A stretch of DNA of 7,960 nucleotides from Acidobacteriota bacterium (GCA_021782675.1 JAJXUS010000080.1:1-7960); one strand, 5' to 3'. Shown: positions 1 through 7,634, numbered from the stretch's first letter. A program made the numbers and translations. The notes: a model not told the origin generated them from the letters alone.

Positions 1-942
1 ATCGCGGCCGAAGTCCGGCAGAATCAGCATCGTCGTGCGTCCCTTGTACTCCGGGTCGCTTTCAATCGTCCGCCAGATCTCCCCGCACAGCCGGTCCGTA
101 CGCTGAATCCCGTCGATGTACAGCGAGTACGCCCCCGAATGCGCCACGTCCATGTCGTGCAGCGTGATCCACAGCAGGCTGGGCGCAAACTGCCTCATCA
201 GGTGCTGCATCACGTACACCGATAATTCATCGGCGCTGGAGAGCGTCTGGGCATGCTGCACGAAGTCCTCCACGGAAAGGTGCAGCGTTTCGCTCAACCG
301 CGCCAGCGGGACATCGGTCTGCGTCATCATCGGCGTGGACAACGGATCTTCATAACTGTCCTGCAGCAGAAAGTCGAACCCTGCGTGGGCACGATTGCCG
401 GGCCCCAGCGCCGCAGCCAGCAGATGCTTCGGCAGCACCACCGGCGCACCATAACCGGCTGGAAAATTTTTACCGCTGCTCTGCCCGATGTGATTAAACC
501 CGTTGCTGGGAGCGATGACCCAGGCATCGTTGGCCGGCCGCCGCAGCCCTTTGCGGTAGTACTCAAAGACCGTCGGATGGTTGGGCGCGACGTTGGCAAA
601 GTTATCGAAAGTCTCGTACACGCCCGTCGCCAGGCTTGCGGTCGCCACATAGTGGCCCAGAATTCCGTGGTTCACAACCTGCGTGCAGAAGGTCGCCTGC
701 GGAATCAGCGTATGCATCAGGTGGGGGATATTCTCCTGGCCAATGGGCGCAAATGTTTCCACGTCGCGTGCTCCGCCCCCAAACGTCACGACGACAGTCT
801 TTCTTCCGCGCACAGCGGCCGATGCGTGCAGCGGCGACAGATGATTGACGGCAGCAAAAGCGGTGGCCCCGACCGCCGAGCGCAAAAACTCCCGGCGCGT
901 CCAGGCGGTTTGCTGCGCGATGCTGCGAAAGGGCTCCATCAT
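1..942 (-). CDS. Tat-exported alkaline-phosphatase-superfamily (DUF1501-like) protein, C-terminus outside window
   Basis: The frame stays open from 942 to the window edge, giving 314 residues without a stop, so the C-terminus is missing. The N-terminus carries a twin-arginine signal, TRREFL at residues 15-20, followed by a hydrophobic stretch rich in Ala and Val, so export in folded form by Tat is likely. After the signal comes a beta-strand and glycine turn, VVVTFGGGARDVETF (about 50-64), then GHYVATASLATG (96-107), HDMDVAHSG (262-270) and LILPDFGRD (306-314). The GG...ETF and (E/D)FGR pattern recalls DUF1501 proteins of the alkaline phosphatase superfamily, where a TEFGRT-type motif is common. 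The substrate is unknown and hydrolase activity is not proven; the last motif has Phe where classical members have a metal-binding His. ATG 942 overlaps the TPR stop as ATGA; ATG 939 is an alternative start. No clear Shine-Dalgarno sequence is visible, so translational coupling is likely. The fold call is fairly sure, the function is not. Confidence 0.85.
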   Translation of the reverse strand, partial: MMEPFRSIAQQTAWTRREFLRSAVGATAFAAVNHLSPLHASAAVRGRKTVVVTFGGGARDVETFAPIGQENIPHLMHTLIPQATFCTQVVNHGILGHYVATASLATGVYETFDNFANVAPNHPTVFEYYRKGLRRPANDAWVIAPSNGFNHIGQSSGKNFPAGYGAPVVLPKHLLAAALGPGNRAHAGFDFLLQDSYEDPLSTPMMTQTDVPLARLSETLHLSVEDFVQHAQTLSSADELSVYVMQHLMRQFAPSLLWITLHDMDVAHSGAYSLYIDGIQRTDRLCGEIWRTIESDPEYKGRTTMLILPDFGRD

Positions 943-2348
943 TGCATCTTGACCACAAGGGTGGTTATGGTCTGCATTCGAGCGTTCAATGTTTGCTGCT
1001 GCGTCTTTCTGTATTTCTGGTCCAGCGCGATCTGCTGCTCCGCCCGTTCGTGCTGGCCCAGATGCGCATAGGCGCGGGCCAGCCGGTAATGCGCCTGCGC
1101 CAGGTCTGGCTTCAGCCGCACGGCAGTCTCCAGCGGCGCCACGCTCTGCGCCCATTTTCCCTCCGTCTGCAGCAACTCCCCCATCTCCATGTGCGCCTCT
1201 GCCAGCCGCGGCGCTGCGGCGATGGCGTTCTGCAGCAGTGTGTGCGCAATCTGCAGCTCCTGCGGACTGGACGGCCGATGCAGAATGCTTGTGACTGCAT
1301 AGGTTGCTAGTGCCGCGTTATGCGGATGCTTTTCGGCGAAGGGCAGCAGCGTCGCGCATCCCGGGTTTTTCCCCGCCGTCAGCACCGTGCACGTGCGCCC
1401 CAGCAGGTCAGCGTACACCAGGTTGTCGGGGTCTTTTCCCAGCAGATCGGCCAGGATCGGAATTGCCTGATCGTAATTGCCGTTGCCGTAGTACGCGATG
1501 GCCAGCCCAAGCTGCATGCGGCGGCTGTCCGGATAGCGTTTCACCCCGGCGCTCAGCTCCCGGATCGCCGGAACAAAGGTCCAGTGGCGCAACAGCTCGA
1601 CGCCCAATACATAAATATTCGATTCGGAGGGATCGAGCCGCGCCGCGTTCAGATCGTGCTGCGCGGCCTGCTTGTAGCGCGCCAGTTTCTCGTCGACATC
1701 TCCATACAGAGACTGGGCGGACGCAGAGAGATTTACGCCAGCCATACGGCTGAGCACTTCTCGGGCTTGCGCATAATCCCCGCTGTCGAATAGCGCCAGC
1801 GCATCGTTATAGGCCAGGTCGCCATTGCCCGGCTCCCGGGAAAGCGCCGCACCAAACGCGCTCGCAGCCTCGGCCGGTCGATGGATCAGCATCTCCGCTT
1901 GCCCAAGATTCTCCTGCGAAATTCCATCCCTGGGGTTCAGCCGGACGGCCGCCTGCAGTTCATGTGCCGCCTCGGCGCCGCGGTGCAGCTTCAGCAGTGT
2001 CGCTCCCAGGTTGGCCCGCGCTATGTCGGAGTCCGGCCGCTCCGCCGCCGCCGCCTGCAGGGGCGGCAGCGCTCGCGTCAGATTGTTCTGCGCGGCGTAC
2101 GCCAGCCCCAGCAGCTCGTTGACCTCAAAATTATCCGGCAGCCGCGCATGCAGCCGCGCCAGCAGGCGTCGTGCCGCGTCGAACTCTCCACGCTGCATGG
2201 CATCCTGCGCCTGTTGAAACATCTGCGCTTCGTCGCCAGTGGTGGTTGGGACGGGATGGGCATTCTGCGTCAGCGGCTGCGCCACCAGCCGCGGCCCACC
2301 CACGCAGGCCCATACCAGCAGGCATACGGCGACACTACGTTGCAACAT
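939..2348 (-). CDS. Exported tetratricopeptide (TPR) repeat protein
   Basis: This 469-residue protein is made almost wholly of TPR helices after an N-terminal hydrophobic signal (residues about 4-18, SVAVCLLVWACVGG). The signal could be Sec type; VWAC only poorly resembles a lipobox. TPR-like units are visible at about 37-70 (GEFDAARRLLARLHARLPDN), 74-138 (with AEAAHELQAAVRLNPRD), 143-173, 176-205, 275-309 (GNYDQAIPILADLLGKDPDN) and 381-445 (GKWAQSVAPLETAVRLKPDL). The middle part, about 210-270, is more degenerate. Such proteins act as scaffolds for protein partners, here probably in the periplasm, and no catalytic motif is seen. The frame stays open upstream to an ATG at 2582, but that start would overlap the receptor gene and place the signal peptide internally, so ATG 2348 is chosen. 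Its ribosome site is weak (GAG five bases upstream). The stop overlaps the start of the phosphatase-like gene, so the two products are probably made together. Confidence 0.88.
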   Translation of the reverse strand: MLQRSVAVCLLVWACVGGPRLVAQPLTQNAHPVPTTTGDEAQMFQQAQDAMQRGEFDAARRLLARLHARLPDNFEVNELLGLAYAAQNNLTRALPPLQAAAAERPDSDIARANLGATLLKLHRGAEAAHELQAAVRLNPRDGISQENLGQAEMLIHRPAEAASAFGAALSREPGNGDLAYNDALALFDSGDYAQAREVLSRMAGVNLSASAQSLYGDVDEKLARYKQAAQHDLNAARLDPSESNIYVLGVELLRHWTFVPAIRELSAGVKRYPDSRRMQLGLAIAYYGNGNYDQAIPILADLLGKDPDNLVYADLLGRTCTVLTAGKNPGCATLLPFAEKHPHNAALATYAVTSILHRPSSPQELQIAHTLLQNAIAAAPRLAEAHMEMGELLQTEGKWAQSVAPLETAVRLKPDLAQAHYRLARAYAHLGQHERAEQQIALDQKYRKTQQQTLNARMQTITTLVVKMQ

Positions 2349-2386
2349 AAAAACTCGACCGCCTGAAAACCGGGACGGTATCCGAA

Positions 2387-2392
2387 ATTTTA
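2387..2392 (-). promoter_or_regulatory. Possible -10 element for the TPR/phosphatase-like unit
   Basis: Reading the minus strand, TAAAAT (five of six matches to TATAAT) lies just after the receptor terminator and about 40 bases before the TPR start codon. No good -35 hexamer sits 16-18 bases upstream, because that space is taken by the terminator stem. The call rests on one hexamer in a short gap and is weak; read-through from the receptor gene is the alternative. Confidence 0.3.
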
Positions 2393-2401
2393 CGCCGAGC
2401 C

Positions 2402-2439
2402 AAAAGGAAACGGTGGACGATGCACGGCATCGCCCACCG
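2402..2439 (-). terminator. Rho-independent terminator of the TonB-dependent receptor gene
   Basis: On the minus strand, 22 bases after the receptor stop codon, the arms CGGTGGGCGATGC and GCATCGTCCACCG pair over 13 bp around a three-base loop (CGT). They are followed directly by TTTCCTTTT. The only imperfect pair is a G-U wobble in the minus-strand RNA; in the plus-strand RNA the same position would be an A-C mismatch with no T-tract after it. The structure is therefore oriented to end the receptor transcript and separates it from the TPR gene. Confidence 0.8.
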
Positions 2440-2460
2440 CCTGCGGATCGCCGGCCACCT

Positions 2461-5400
2461 TCAGAAGGTATATTTGCCGGAAAGCTGGAAGAATCGCGCG
2501 TCCGGTGTAAGGTTCTGGAAGCTGCGCGCGTTGGTGATTTGTCCCAGGTTGCTGTTGATATTTGTCGTCGAAGGCTCCGCATAGTCAGGCGTGTTCAACA
2601 TGTTGAACCCGTCGACGCGAATCTCAAGCTGCTGATCTTTGAAGGTCTGGAAGTCTTTGAACACGGACATGTTTACCGTTTGATAGCCCGGCCCATACAC
2701 CTCGTTGCGCTTTCCGCCCAGATACTGCAGTACCTGCGCCCGGGAAGTCACAAAAGCTCCCGGCCCTGAGATCGGAATGCTGTTGCCCGGTAGCGGGTTT
2801 GCGAACGAGCAGGGATTCCACCAGTGGAAGATGGTGCGCGTTCGGGTCGCACACGTGACCCCAGGATTGGTCGCGTTCGGAGTGCCGCCCGGAGCAAACG
2901 GATCACGGGTGACCACGGCGAACGCCGTGCCGCCGGAAGCTGTCGTGTTGTTGGGAGAGACAGACTCCGCGTTGCCGGTTTGCGCGAAGAACTCCACGTT
3001 CGCCGCCCAGCCGCCCGCAATCGCATCCAGCGCCCGGCTCTGGTTCATCCACCGGCGCTGCTTGCCGAACGGGAGCTGATAGTACACGTTAGCCGTTACG
3101 CGGTTGCGCACGTCGAACGCCGAGTTGCTGTAGTCGAATTGCACCGGCAACAGATTCGTGTTGCGATAGCCGCCGCCGCCCGTGGTGCCCAGCGGCGAGG
3201 GCGTATCGTCCAGCGCGTGCGCCCACGTGTACGTCCCCAGGAAGCTCAACCCGTTGCTGAGCCGCTTTTCAATCTTCGCCTGCAGCGAGTGGTACCCGCT
3301 GGTGCCTCCGTAGGAGTTGTATGCCGTCCCGCCAAATCCCGGGAACGGGCGGACGTTCTGCGAGTTGTTTGCCGGATTCAACAACGCCAGCGGGTTGTTG
3401 GGATCTGGAAACTGCGGCAAGTGCAGCGAGTTGTCCCCGACATAGGCCAGAGATGCTACCGTGTCCGGCGTAAATGCGTACTGCACCGCCAGGTTGTAGT
3501 CCTCGGTGTAGGGCGTGTGGATGAGCGGATCGGATCCGCGCAGCGCCGGGGTGGAGATGAAGTTCTGCAGGCCGACCTTCAGCACATCCTGGAAGCCATT
3601 TTCCAGGTTGATCCCGAACGTCTTCGCAGGGGTCGAACCCGGAGGCGCGCTGATGCTGGGACAGTTGCCGGCCGAGCAGTTGGGAGCAGGGAACGTATCC
3701 GTGAACTGGAACGGATAGTTCTCGCCCAGGTTTGGATAGTATCCGGCGCTCTCCAGGCCGCCGTAGAAGATACCGAAGCCGCCATGGATGACCGTCTTGG
3801 GATTGATCGAGTACGCAAACCCGATGCGCGGCGCGAAGTTCAGGTTCTGGGCTTTCACCAGATACGGATTGCCGGAATATTTCAGCGTGATGTTGTTGGC
3901 GGCCAGCAATTGCGTGAACGCTGGCGCAATGGGGTAATTCTGCTGCTGGATCGGGATTTCGAAGTTTGCCGTTCCATGCGGAACTCCCGTCGGGGAGAGC
4001 GTGGACTGGCTCGTCGTGTAATAGGTCGCCTGGTACCCGCCCACATCCTTGTACGGCTGGTAATAGTCGTAGCGAACGCCCAGGTTGAGGGTCAGCTTGT
4101 CGTTGACCCGCCAGTCGTCTTCAAAATATGCTGCGCGGTACCAGCGCGCATCGCCGGTCTTGAAGGAGTTGCTCAACTGCGCGGAGTTCATCTGGTCCGC
4201 CAGGAAATCCGCTACGCCAAATCCCGTGAAGCTGGCTCCCAGATTGCTCGTGTACTCCCCGTTGTACGTGTAGTTTCCGAGCGGATAAGGCGGCTGCAGC
4301 GTAGAGAATCGAATGCTCTGAAACTGCACGCCCATCTTCAGGCTGTGATTGCCGACGATCTTGGTTACGTTGTCCAGAATTTCGTAAACATTTTCGTATT
4401 CATCCGACGGAATAAAGCCCGGAACACCAAATCCGGAGATACCCGTGATCCCTGTCAGCGGCAGACCGCCGGAGAGCGGGTTGAACGGAATACCGCCCAG
4501 ACCCACATTCGCCGCCACATTTTCCGAAGCAAGCGATGCGATGTAGGCCACATGCATGTAGTTGTAGCCAACACGAAACTCATTGATCAGGTTCTGATTA
4601 AACGTGTGGGTTTCGCTGAACGCGGCGTTGGCTCCAAAATCCTGCGTGAATCCATCCGTCCCATACGTTCCGCCATCCAGCACGGCCCCTAACGGCGGGG
4701 CCGCGAACTGCGGATTGTTGAAGTCGCTGTACCGGAAAAATGCCTGGTCGTTCGAGCTCACGTTCCAGTCCACACGCGCATCCCATTGCGTCGTGTCCAG
4801 TGTGGACTGGCGGTTGATCTGGTAGTTGTTGAACGTCAGTCCGTTGCCGCTGTTCGGCAGCGGGTACAGGTTCAGAATCTTCTGCGCAAGCGGACTGATC
4901 TGTGCCGGGCTCAGTACATTCTGCTGGCCGTTGTAGGATTGCAGCGTGGTTCCGCCGGAGTTCGGTACGTACAGATAGATCGGCTGGGCCTGGCCGGTCA
5001 GATTGGTGCTCAGCAGTTCGGTAAAGTCGCCGTTACGCATCTTTGCCGTCGGTACTGTCTCCGTCGTTGGCTGCGCGAATTTGACCCGGTTGCCTTGCCC
5101 ATCGCCAAACACGAACAGGTGGTTCTTGATGATCGGAAATCCAAGCGTCGCTCCAAACTGATTCTGGTTGAAGGTCGGTTTCGTCTTCGTCCCAAAGTCG
5201 ATCGCATCGAGCGCTTGATTGCGGAAGTACTCCCACACATCGCCGTGGATCTGGTTGGTACCGCTCTTGATACTCACGTTCATCACCGAGCCGGCCGAGT
5301 GTCCGAACTCCGCGCTGTAATTGTTTGTCTGAATCTTGAACTCTGCCAGCGCGTCTGGCGGCGGCAGCGCCACAAAGCTGGAGCCGTTGGCGAAGTCCAC

Positions 5401-6033
5401 CACGTTTACGTTGTTGTCAACGCCGTCCAGAATAAAGTTGTTCTGCGAGGAGTTCTGACCGTTGGCGTTGAAGCCGCCCGTTCCGCCCACGCGATTGCCG
5501 GGTGTCGGCTCAACGCCGGTGGAGAGCTGCGCGATATACACCCAGTTCTGCGAACTCAGCGGGATTGTCTTGAGCTCGTGGGTCGTGATGACCTGGCCGA
5601 TCGAGCCGTTCTGCGTCTGCAGCAGCGGTGGAGCGGAAGTCACTGTCACCGTCTGCGCGACGGCGCCGGGGGTCAACGTCAGCGGCAGGCTCAGGTTTTC
5701 CTGCAGATCGATGTGGACGTTTTTCTGGTCCGTCGTCTCAAAGCCCGGTGCGGCCGCGCTGATCGAGTAGTTGCCAATTCGAATCGGAGAGAAGGTGTAG
5801 ATGCCGCTTCCGTTACTCTTCGCCTTCAGCACCAGCCCTGTGTCTGTGTTCGTGAGCGTGACATCCGCTCCGGGTACAACGGCTCCCGATTTGTCCTGAA
5901 TCACACCGGTGATTGCGCCGGCGTCCTGCTGCGCATACGCCGTGCCGGTAACGAACAACACTGCACACAGCGATGCCAATCCCAGAACGGTGAAAAACTG
6001 CGTCTTGCACTGCCTCAGAATTGATTGCCTCAT
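2461..6033 (-). CDS. Oar-like TonB-dependent outer-membrane receptor with carboxypeptidase-regulatory-like domain
   Basis: This 1,190-residue protein imports a ligand across the outer membrane using TonB energy. A Sec signal peptide (FFTVLGLASLCAVLFVTGTAYA) ends near residue 34 before QQDAGAITG. Residues about 38-120 form a carboxypeptidase-regulatory-like beta-sandwich (GVIQDKSGAVVPGADVTLTN; GIYTFSPIRIGNYSISAAAPGF). The plug follows at about 130-260, with ITTHELKTIPL, NNFILDGVDNN and the AEFGHSAGSVMNVSIKSGTN segment. The rest is a long barrel with alternating aromatic strands, ending in QLSGKYTF with the terminal Phe typical of outer-membrane barrels. Length and order match the Oar-like receptors abundant in Acidobacteriota. 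The start at 6033 is preferred over an in-frame ATG at 6045 because GGAG lies six bases before 6033. No SusD-like partner is seen. The substrate cannot be read from the sequence; the neighbouring esterase and putative galactosidase suggest a glycan. No frameshift or internal stop is present. Confidence 0.96.
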   Translation of the reverse strand: MRQSILRQCKTQFFTVLGLASLCAVLFVTGTAYAQQDAGAITGVIQDKSGAVVPGADVTLTNTDTGLVLKAKSNGSGIYTFSPIRIGNYSISAAAPGFETTDQKNVHIDLQENLSLPLTLTPGAVAQTVTVTSAPPLLQTQNGSIGQVITTHELKTIPLSSQNWVYIAQLSTGVEPTPGNRVGGTGGFNANGQNSSQNNFILDGVDNNVNVVDFANGSSFVALPPPDALAEFKIQTNNYSAEFGHSAGSVMNVSIKSGTNQIHGDVWEYFRNQALDAIDFGTKTKPTFNQNQFGATLGFPIIKNHLFVFGDGQGNRVKFAQPTTETVPTAKMRNGDFTELLSTNLTGQAQPIYLYVPNSGGTTLQSYNGQQNVLSPAQISPLAQKILNLYPLPNSGNGLTFNNYQINRQSTLDTTQWDARVDWNVSSNDQAFFRYSDFNNPQFAAPPLGAVLDGGTYGTDGFTQDFGANAAFSETHTFNQNLINEFRVGYNYMHVAYIASLASENVAANVGLGGIPFNPLSGGLPLTGITGISGFGVPGFIPSDEYENVYEILDNVTKIVGNHSLKMGVQFQSIRFSTLQPPYPLGNYTYNGEYTSNLGASFTGFGVADFLADQMNSAQLSNSFKTGDARWYRAAYFEDDWRVNDKLTLNLGVRYDYYQPYKDVGGYQATYYTTSQSTLSPTGVPHGTANFEIPIQQQNYPIAPAFTQLLAANNITLKYSGNPYLVKAQNLNFAPRIGFAYSINPKTVIHGGFGIFYGGLESAGYYPNLGENYPFQFTDTFPAPNCSAGNCPSISAPPGSTPAKTFGINLENGFQDVLKVGLQNFISTPALRGSDPLIHTPYTEDYNLAVQYAFTPDTVASLAYVGDNSLHLPQFPDPNNPLALLNPANNSQNVRPFPGFGGTAYNSYGGTSGYHSLQAKIEKRLSNGLSFLGTYTWAHALDDTPSPLGTTGGGGYRNTNLLPVQFDYSNSAFDVRNRVTANVYYQLPFGKQRRWMNQSRALDAIAGGWAANVEFFAQTGNAESVSPNNTTASGGTAFAVVTRDPFAPGGTPNATNPGVTCATRTRTIFHWWNPCSFANPLPGNSIPISGPGAFVTSRAQVLQYLGGKRNEVYGPGYQTVNMSVFKDFQTFKDQQLEIRVDGFNMLNTPDYAEPSTTNINSNLGQITNARSFQNLTPDARFFQLSGKYTF

Positions 6034-6039
6034 GATTTG

Positions 6040-6043
6040 CTCC
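6040..6043 (-). promoter_or_regulatory. Ribosome binding site deciding the receptor start
   Basis: GGAG on the minus strand is followed by a six-base spacer (CAAATC) and the ATG at 6033-6031. The upstream in-frame ATG at 6045 overlaps this motif and has only a GCGGG run immediately before it. The site favours the shorter, 1,190-residue product. Confidence 0.7.
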
Positions 6044-6156
6044 ATCCCGCGTAGGAACGTGTTCTTGCGATCCGGTGTTCGTGCGAGTTTCTTGTTTGCG
6101 CTATCCCGATCTCACTGAGGCGCGCGCTGTATTCTCTTTAGTGCATCGTTCGTCCA

Positions 6157-6178
6157 GCGTTCAGTTCGTCTTGAACGC
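6157..6178. repeat. Perfect 7-bp inverted repeat with 8-base spacer in the receptor leader
   Basis: GCGTTCA and TGAACGC are exact reverse complements separated by eight bases. The dyad lies about 15 bases after the predicted receptor transcription start and well before the start codon. It could be an operator for a dimeric regulator, with half-site centres about 15 bases apart, or a weak RNA hairpin in the leader. No T-tract follows on either strand, so a terminator is unlikely. Confidence 0.5.
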
Positions 6179-6194
6179 AAAATCAAAACCGCCG

Positions 6195-6204
6195 TTAACG
6201 TTAA
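6195..6204. promoter_or_regulatory. Perfect CG-centred palindrome overlapping the receptor -10
   Basis: TTAACGTTAA is an exact 10-bp palindrome centred on CG, a symmetry typical of LacI-family operators. Five of its bases fall inside the proposed -10 of the receptor gene, so a bound protein would block the promoter. The binding protein is not encoded in this window and the assignment is inferred. Confidence 0.45.
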
Positions 6205-6227
6205 ACAGCGAGCGCTTTCACTGTCAA
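6200..6227 (-). promoter_or_regulatory. Predicted promoter of the TonB-dependent receptor gene
   Basis: On the minus strand a perfect TTGACA (6227-6222) is followed by a 16-base spacer and TTTAAC (6205-6200), which matches four of six bases of the -10 consensus. Transcription would begin near 6193 and give a leader of about 160 bases before the receptor ATG. The exact -35 and the operator-like sequence in the spacer support the call; the weak -10 and the long leader are the doubts. Confidence 0.55.
6207..6220 (-). promoter_or_regulatory. LacI/cre-like operator in the receptor promoter spacer
   Basis: The minus-strand sequence TGAAAGCGCTCGCT matches 13 of 14 positions of the general cre pattern TGWAARCGYTWNCW used by LacI-family regulators such as CcpA. 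It lies entirely between the proposed -35 and -10, a position where binding would exclude RNA polymerase. CcpA itself is a Firmicutes protein, so in this organism another LacI-family member would be expected. This is a motif match only. Confidence 0.45.
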
Positions 6228-6416
6228 GACTTTAGATCGGGGTTTTTAGCGGAAGAAACATGTCTTCGATTACACCGTTTTTCTGTAGTCTCGCCATTTG
6301 AAAATTCGTCTCTGTGGGCCGAATCGCATTGCATTCACAGGCTCCCTGCGGTCGCGGGCTCCTGTCTGCAAGTACACTGGTGCGCAGCGGTCACGCCGAC
6401 GCCGGAGACTCCGAAT

Positions 6417-7634
6417 ATGTCCACCTTCGTTCGCTCTTTGTCGCGGGCCGCATGCCGGTCCGTCTCCTTTCTTGTCCTGTTTCAAATTTCTTTTTGCGCA
6501 GCCGCCACTCAGACAGCCCGCAAGCCCGCCCGGCCGACATCACCCGTTCCGCTGTTGCCCGCACCCGCGGCCAGCCCGCAAGTGCAGCCCGATGGCACGA
6601 CGACATTCCATCTGAAGATGCCGAATGCTTCTATGGTTAAGCTGGAACTCGAGGGCTACGCCCATCCGCTTCCCATGACAAAAGGGCCCGGCGGCGTCTG
6701 GTCCATCACCGTCCACCGGCTGGCGCCGGAGTACTACAGCTACAGCTTTAACGTGGACGGGACCGATGTTCTGGATCCCCACAACACCACCATCAAGACC
6801 AGCTTCTTCAGCAACCAGAATGTGTTTCTGGTTCCCGGTCATCCCTCCAAGCCGTGGGAGCCGGAGAATGTTCCGCACGGCGTCGTGCATCACCACTTCT
6901 ACCACTCCAACATCGTGGGGATTGATAGCCAGTACTACGTCTACACGCCGCCGGGCTTCGATCCGCGGAGCACACAGAAATATCCGGTCCTCTATCTGCT
7001 GCACGGCTACAGCGACAAGCCCAGCGCCTGGACGCGCATGGGCAAGGCCAACGTCATCCTCGACAACTTGATCGCGCAGGGCAAAGTGAAACCGATGATC
7101 GTCGTCATGCCCTGGGGCTACGGCAACATGAAGATGATCACCGACGGATGGGCCGCGTGGAAAAATCCGCAGCTCGTCATCGACAACTTCACAAAGTTTT
7201 CGCAGGCCTTGTTTCAGGAAGTCATGCCCAGAGTGCAGCGGCAATATCCTCTCTCCGATAAGCAGCAGGATCACGCCATTGCGGGCCTGTCGATGGGCGG
7301 CGCGGAAAGTCTGCTGGTCGGCCTGAACCATACCAACTATTTCGCGTACGTCGGCGGCTTCAGCGCAGGCGGGCTGGGCGATGGAAATTTCGCCGCCGCA
7401 TTTCCCGGCATCACACCGCAGACGGCGCCGCAGATCGACCAGCAATTAAAGCTGCTCTGGATTGCCTGCGGCACTGAAGACGGCCTGTTTCCGCCGAACC
7501 AGCACTTCATCGCGTGGCTGCAGAAGCAGGGCCTGCATCCCGTCGTCATTCAGACGCCCGGGCGCCACGTCTGGATGGTGTGGCGCAATAACCTGAGCCA
7601 CTTCGCTCCGCTGCTCTTTCAACCGGCCCACTGA
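6417..7634 (+). CDS. Exported CE1-type esterase with N-terminal E-set domain
   Basis: This 405-residue alpha/beta-hydrolase probably removes acyl groups (acetyl, feruloyl or similar) from a polysaccharide or oligosaccharide outside the cytoplasm. A Sec signal peptide (SVSFLVLFQISFCAAA, about 15-30) is followed by a Pro/Ala-rich linker. An Ig-like early-set domain at about 61-123 (VKLELEGYAHPLPM, GGVWSITVHRL, YSYSFNVDG) is the kind fused to carbohydrate-active esterases. The catalytic domain, about 150-402, shows YPVLYLLHGYSD, the nucleophile elbow GLSMGG with Ser292, CGTEDGLF with Asp355 and PGRHVWMVWRNNL with His384, a complete triad in the order of the esterase D/feruloyl esterase (CE1) group. 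GGAG nine bases before ATG 6417 and the signal peptide set this start over the open frame back to 6075. It diverges from the receptor and lies 159 bases before a putative beta-galactosidase gene. The ester substrate cannot be told from the sequence. Confidence 0.93.
   Translation: MSTFVRSLSRAACRSVSFLVLFQISFCAAATQTARKPARPTSPVPLLPAPAASPQVQPDGTTTFHLKMPNASMVKLELEGYAHPLPMTKGPGGVWSITVHRLAPEYYSYSFNVDGTDVLDPHNTTIKTSFFSNQNVFLVPGHPSKPWEPENVPHGVVHHHFYHSNIVGIDSQYYVYTPPGFDPRSTQKYPVLYLLHGYSDKPSAWTRMGKANVILDNLIAQGKVKPMIVVMPWGYGNMKMITDGWAAWKNPQLVIDNFTKFSQALFQEVMPRVQRQYPLSDKQQDHAIAGLSMGGAESLLVGLNHTNYFAYVGGFSAGGLGDGNFAAAFPGITPQTAPQIDQQLKLLWIACGTEDGLFPPNQHFIAWLQKQGLHPVVIQTPGRHVWMVWRNNLSHFAPLLFQPAH

Larger units (their letters stand above)
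6034..6416. other. Divergent intergenic control region between receptor and esterase
   Basis: This 383-base stretch separates the start codons of two divergent genes and holds no convincing gene. It is richer in A and T than its surroundings around 6180-6300. It contains the receptor promoter with an operator-like sequence in the spacer, a CG-centred palindrome and a separate inverted repeat in the receptor leader, each listed on its own. For the esterase I see no strong promoter: TACACT at 6373-6378 could be a -10 (four of six), but it lacks a good -35. The esterase frame runs open back to 6075, but the encoded residues look non-coding. Confidence 0.75.

Noticed and set aside
253..1071. Plus-strand open frame of 272 codons
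   Set aside because: It lies opposite the phosphatase-like gene and the end of the TPR gene, both of which have clear family motifs; this frame has none.
2349..2582. Upstream extension of the TPR protein to an ATG at 2582
   Set aside because: It would cross the receptor terminator and overlap the receptor gene, and would place the signal peptide about 78 residues into the protein.
2824..4692. Long plus-strand open frame (622 codons) inside the receptor gene
   Set aside because: It is antisense to a well-recognised receptor, and its translation is dominated by Arg, Val and Gln with no domain, signal or ribosome site, as expected of a shadow frame in GC-rich DNA.
4786..6024. Plus-strand open frame of 412 codons antisense to the receptor N-terminus
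   Set aside because: It is a shadow of the signal peptide, regulatory-like and plug domains; it is Arg/Val-rich and has no recognisable motif.
6075..6416. Upstream extension of the esterase reading frame
   Set aside because: The extra 114 codons have no protein-like features, would bury the signal peptide inside the protein and cover the divergent control region; ATG 6417 has a ribosome site.
6540..7445. Minus-strand open frame of 301 codons
   Set aside because: It is antisense to the esterase, whose full catalytic triad is intact; the minus-strand product has no recognisable motif.
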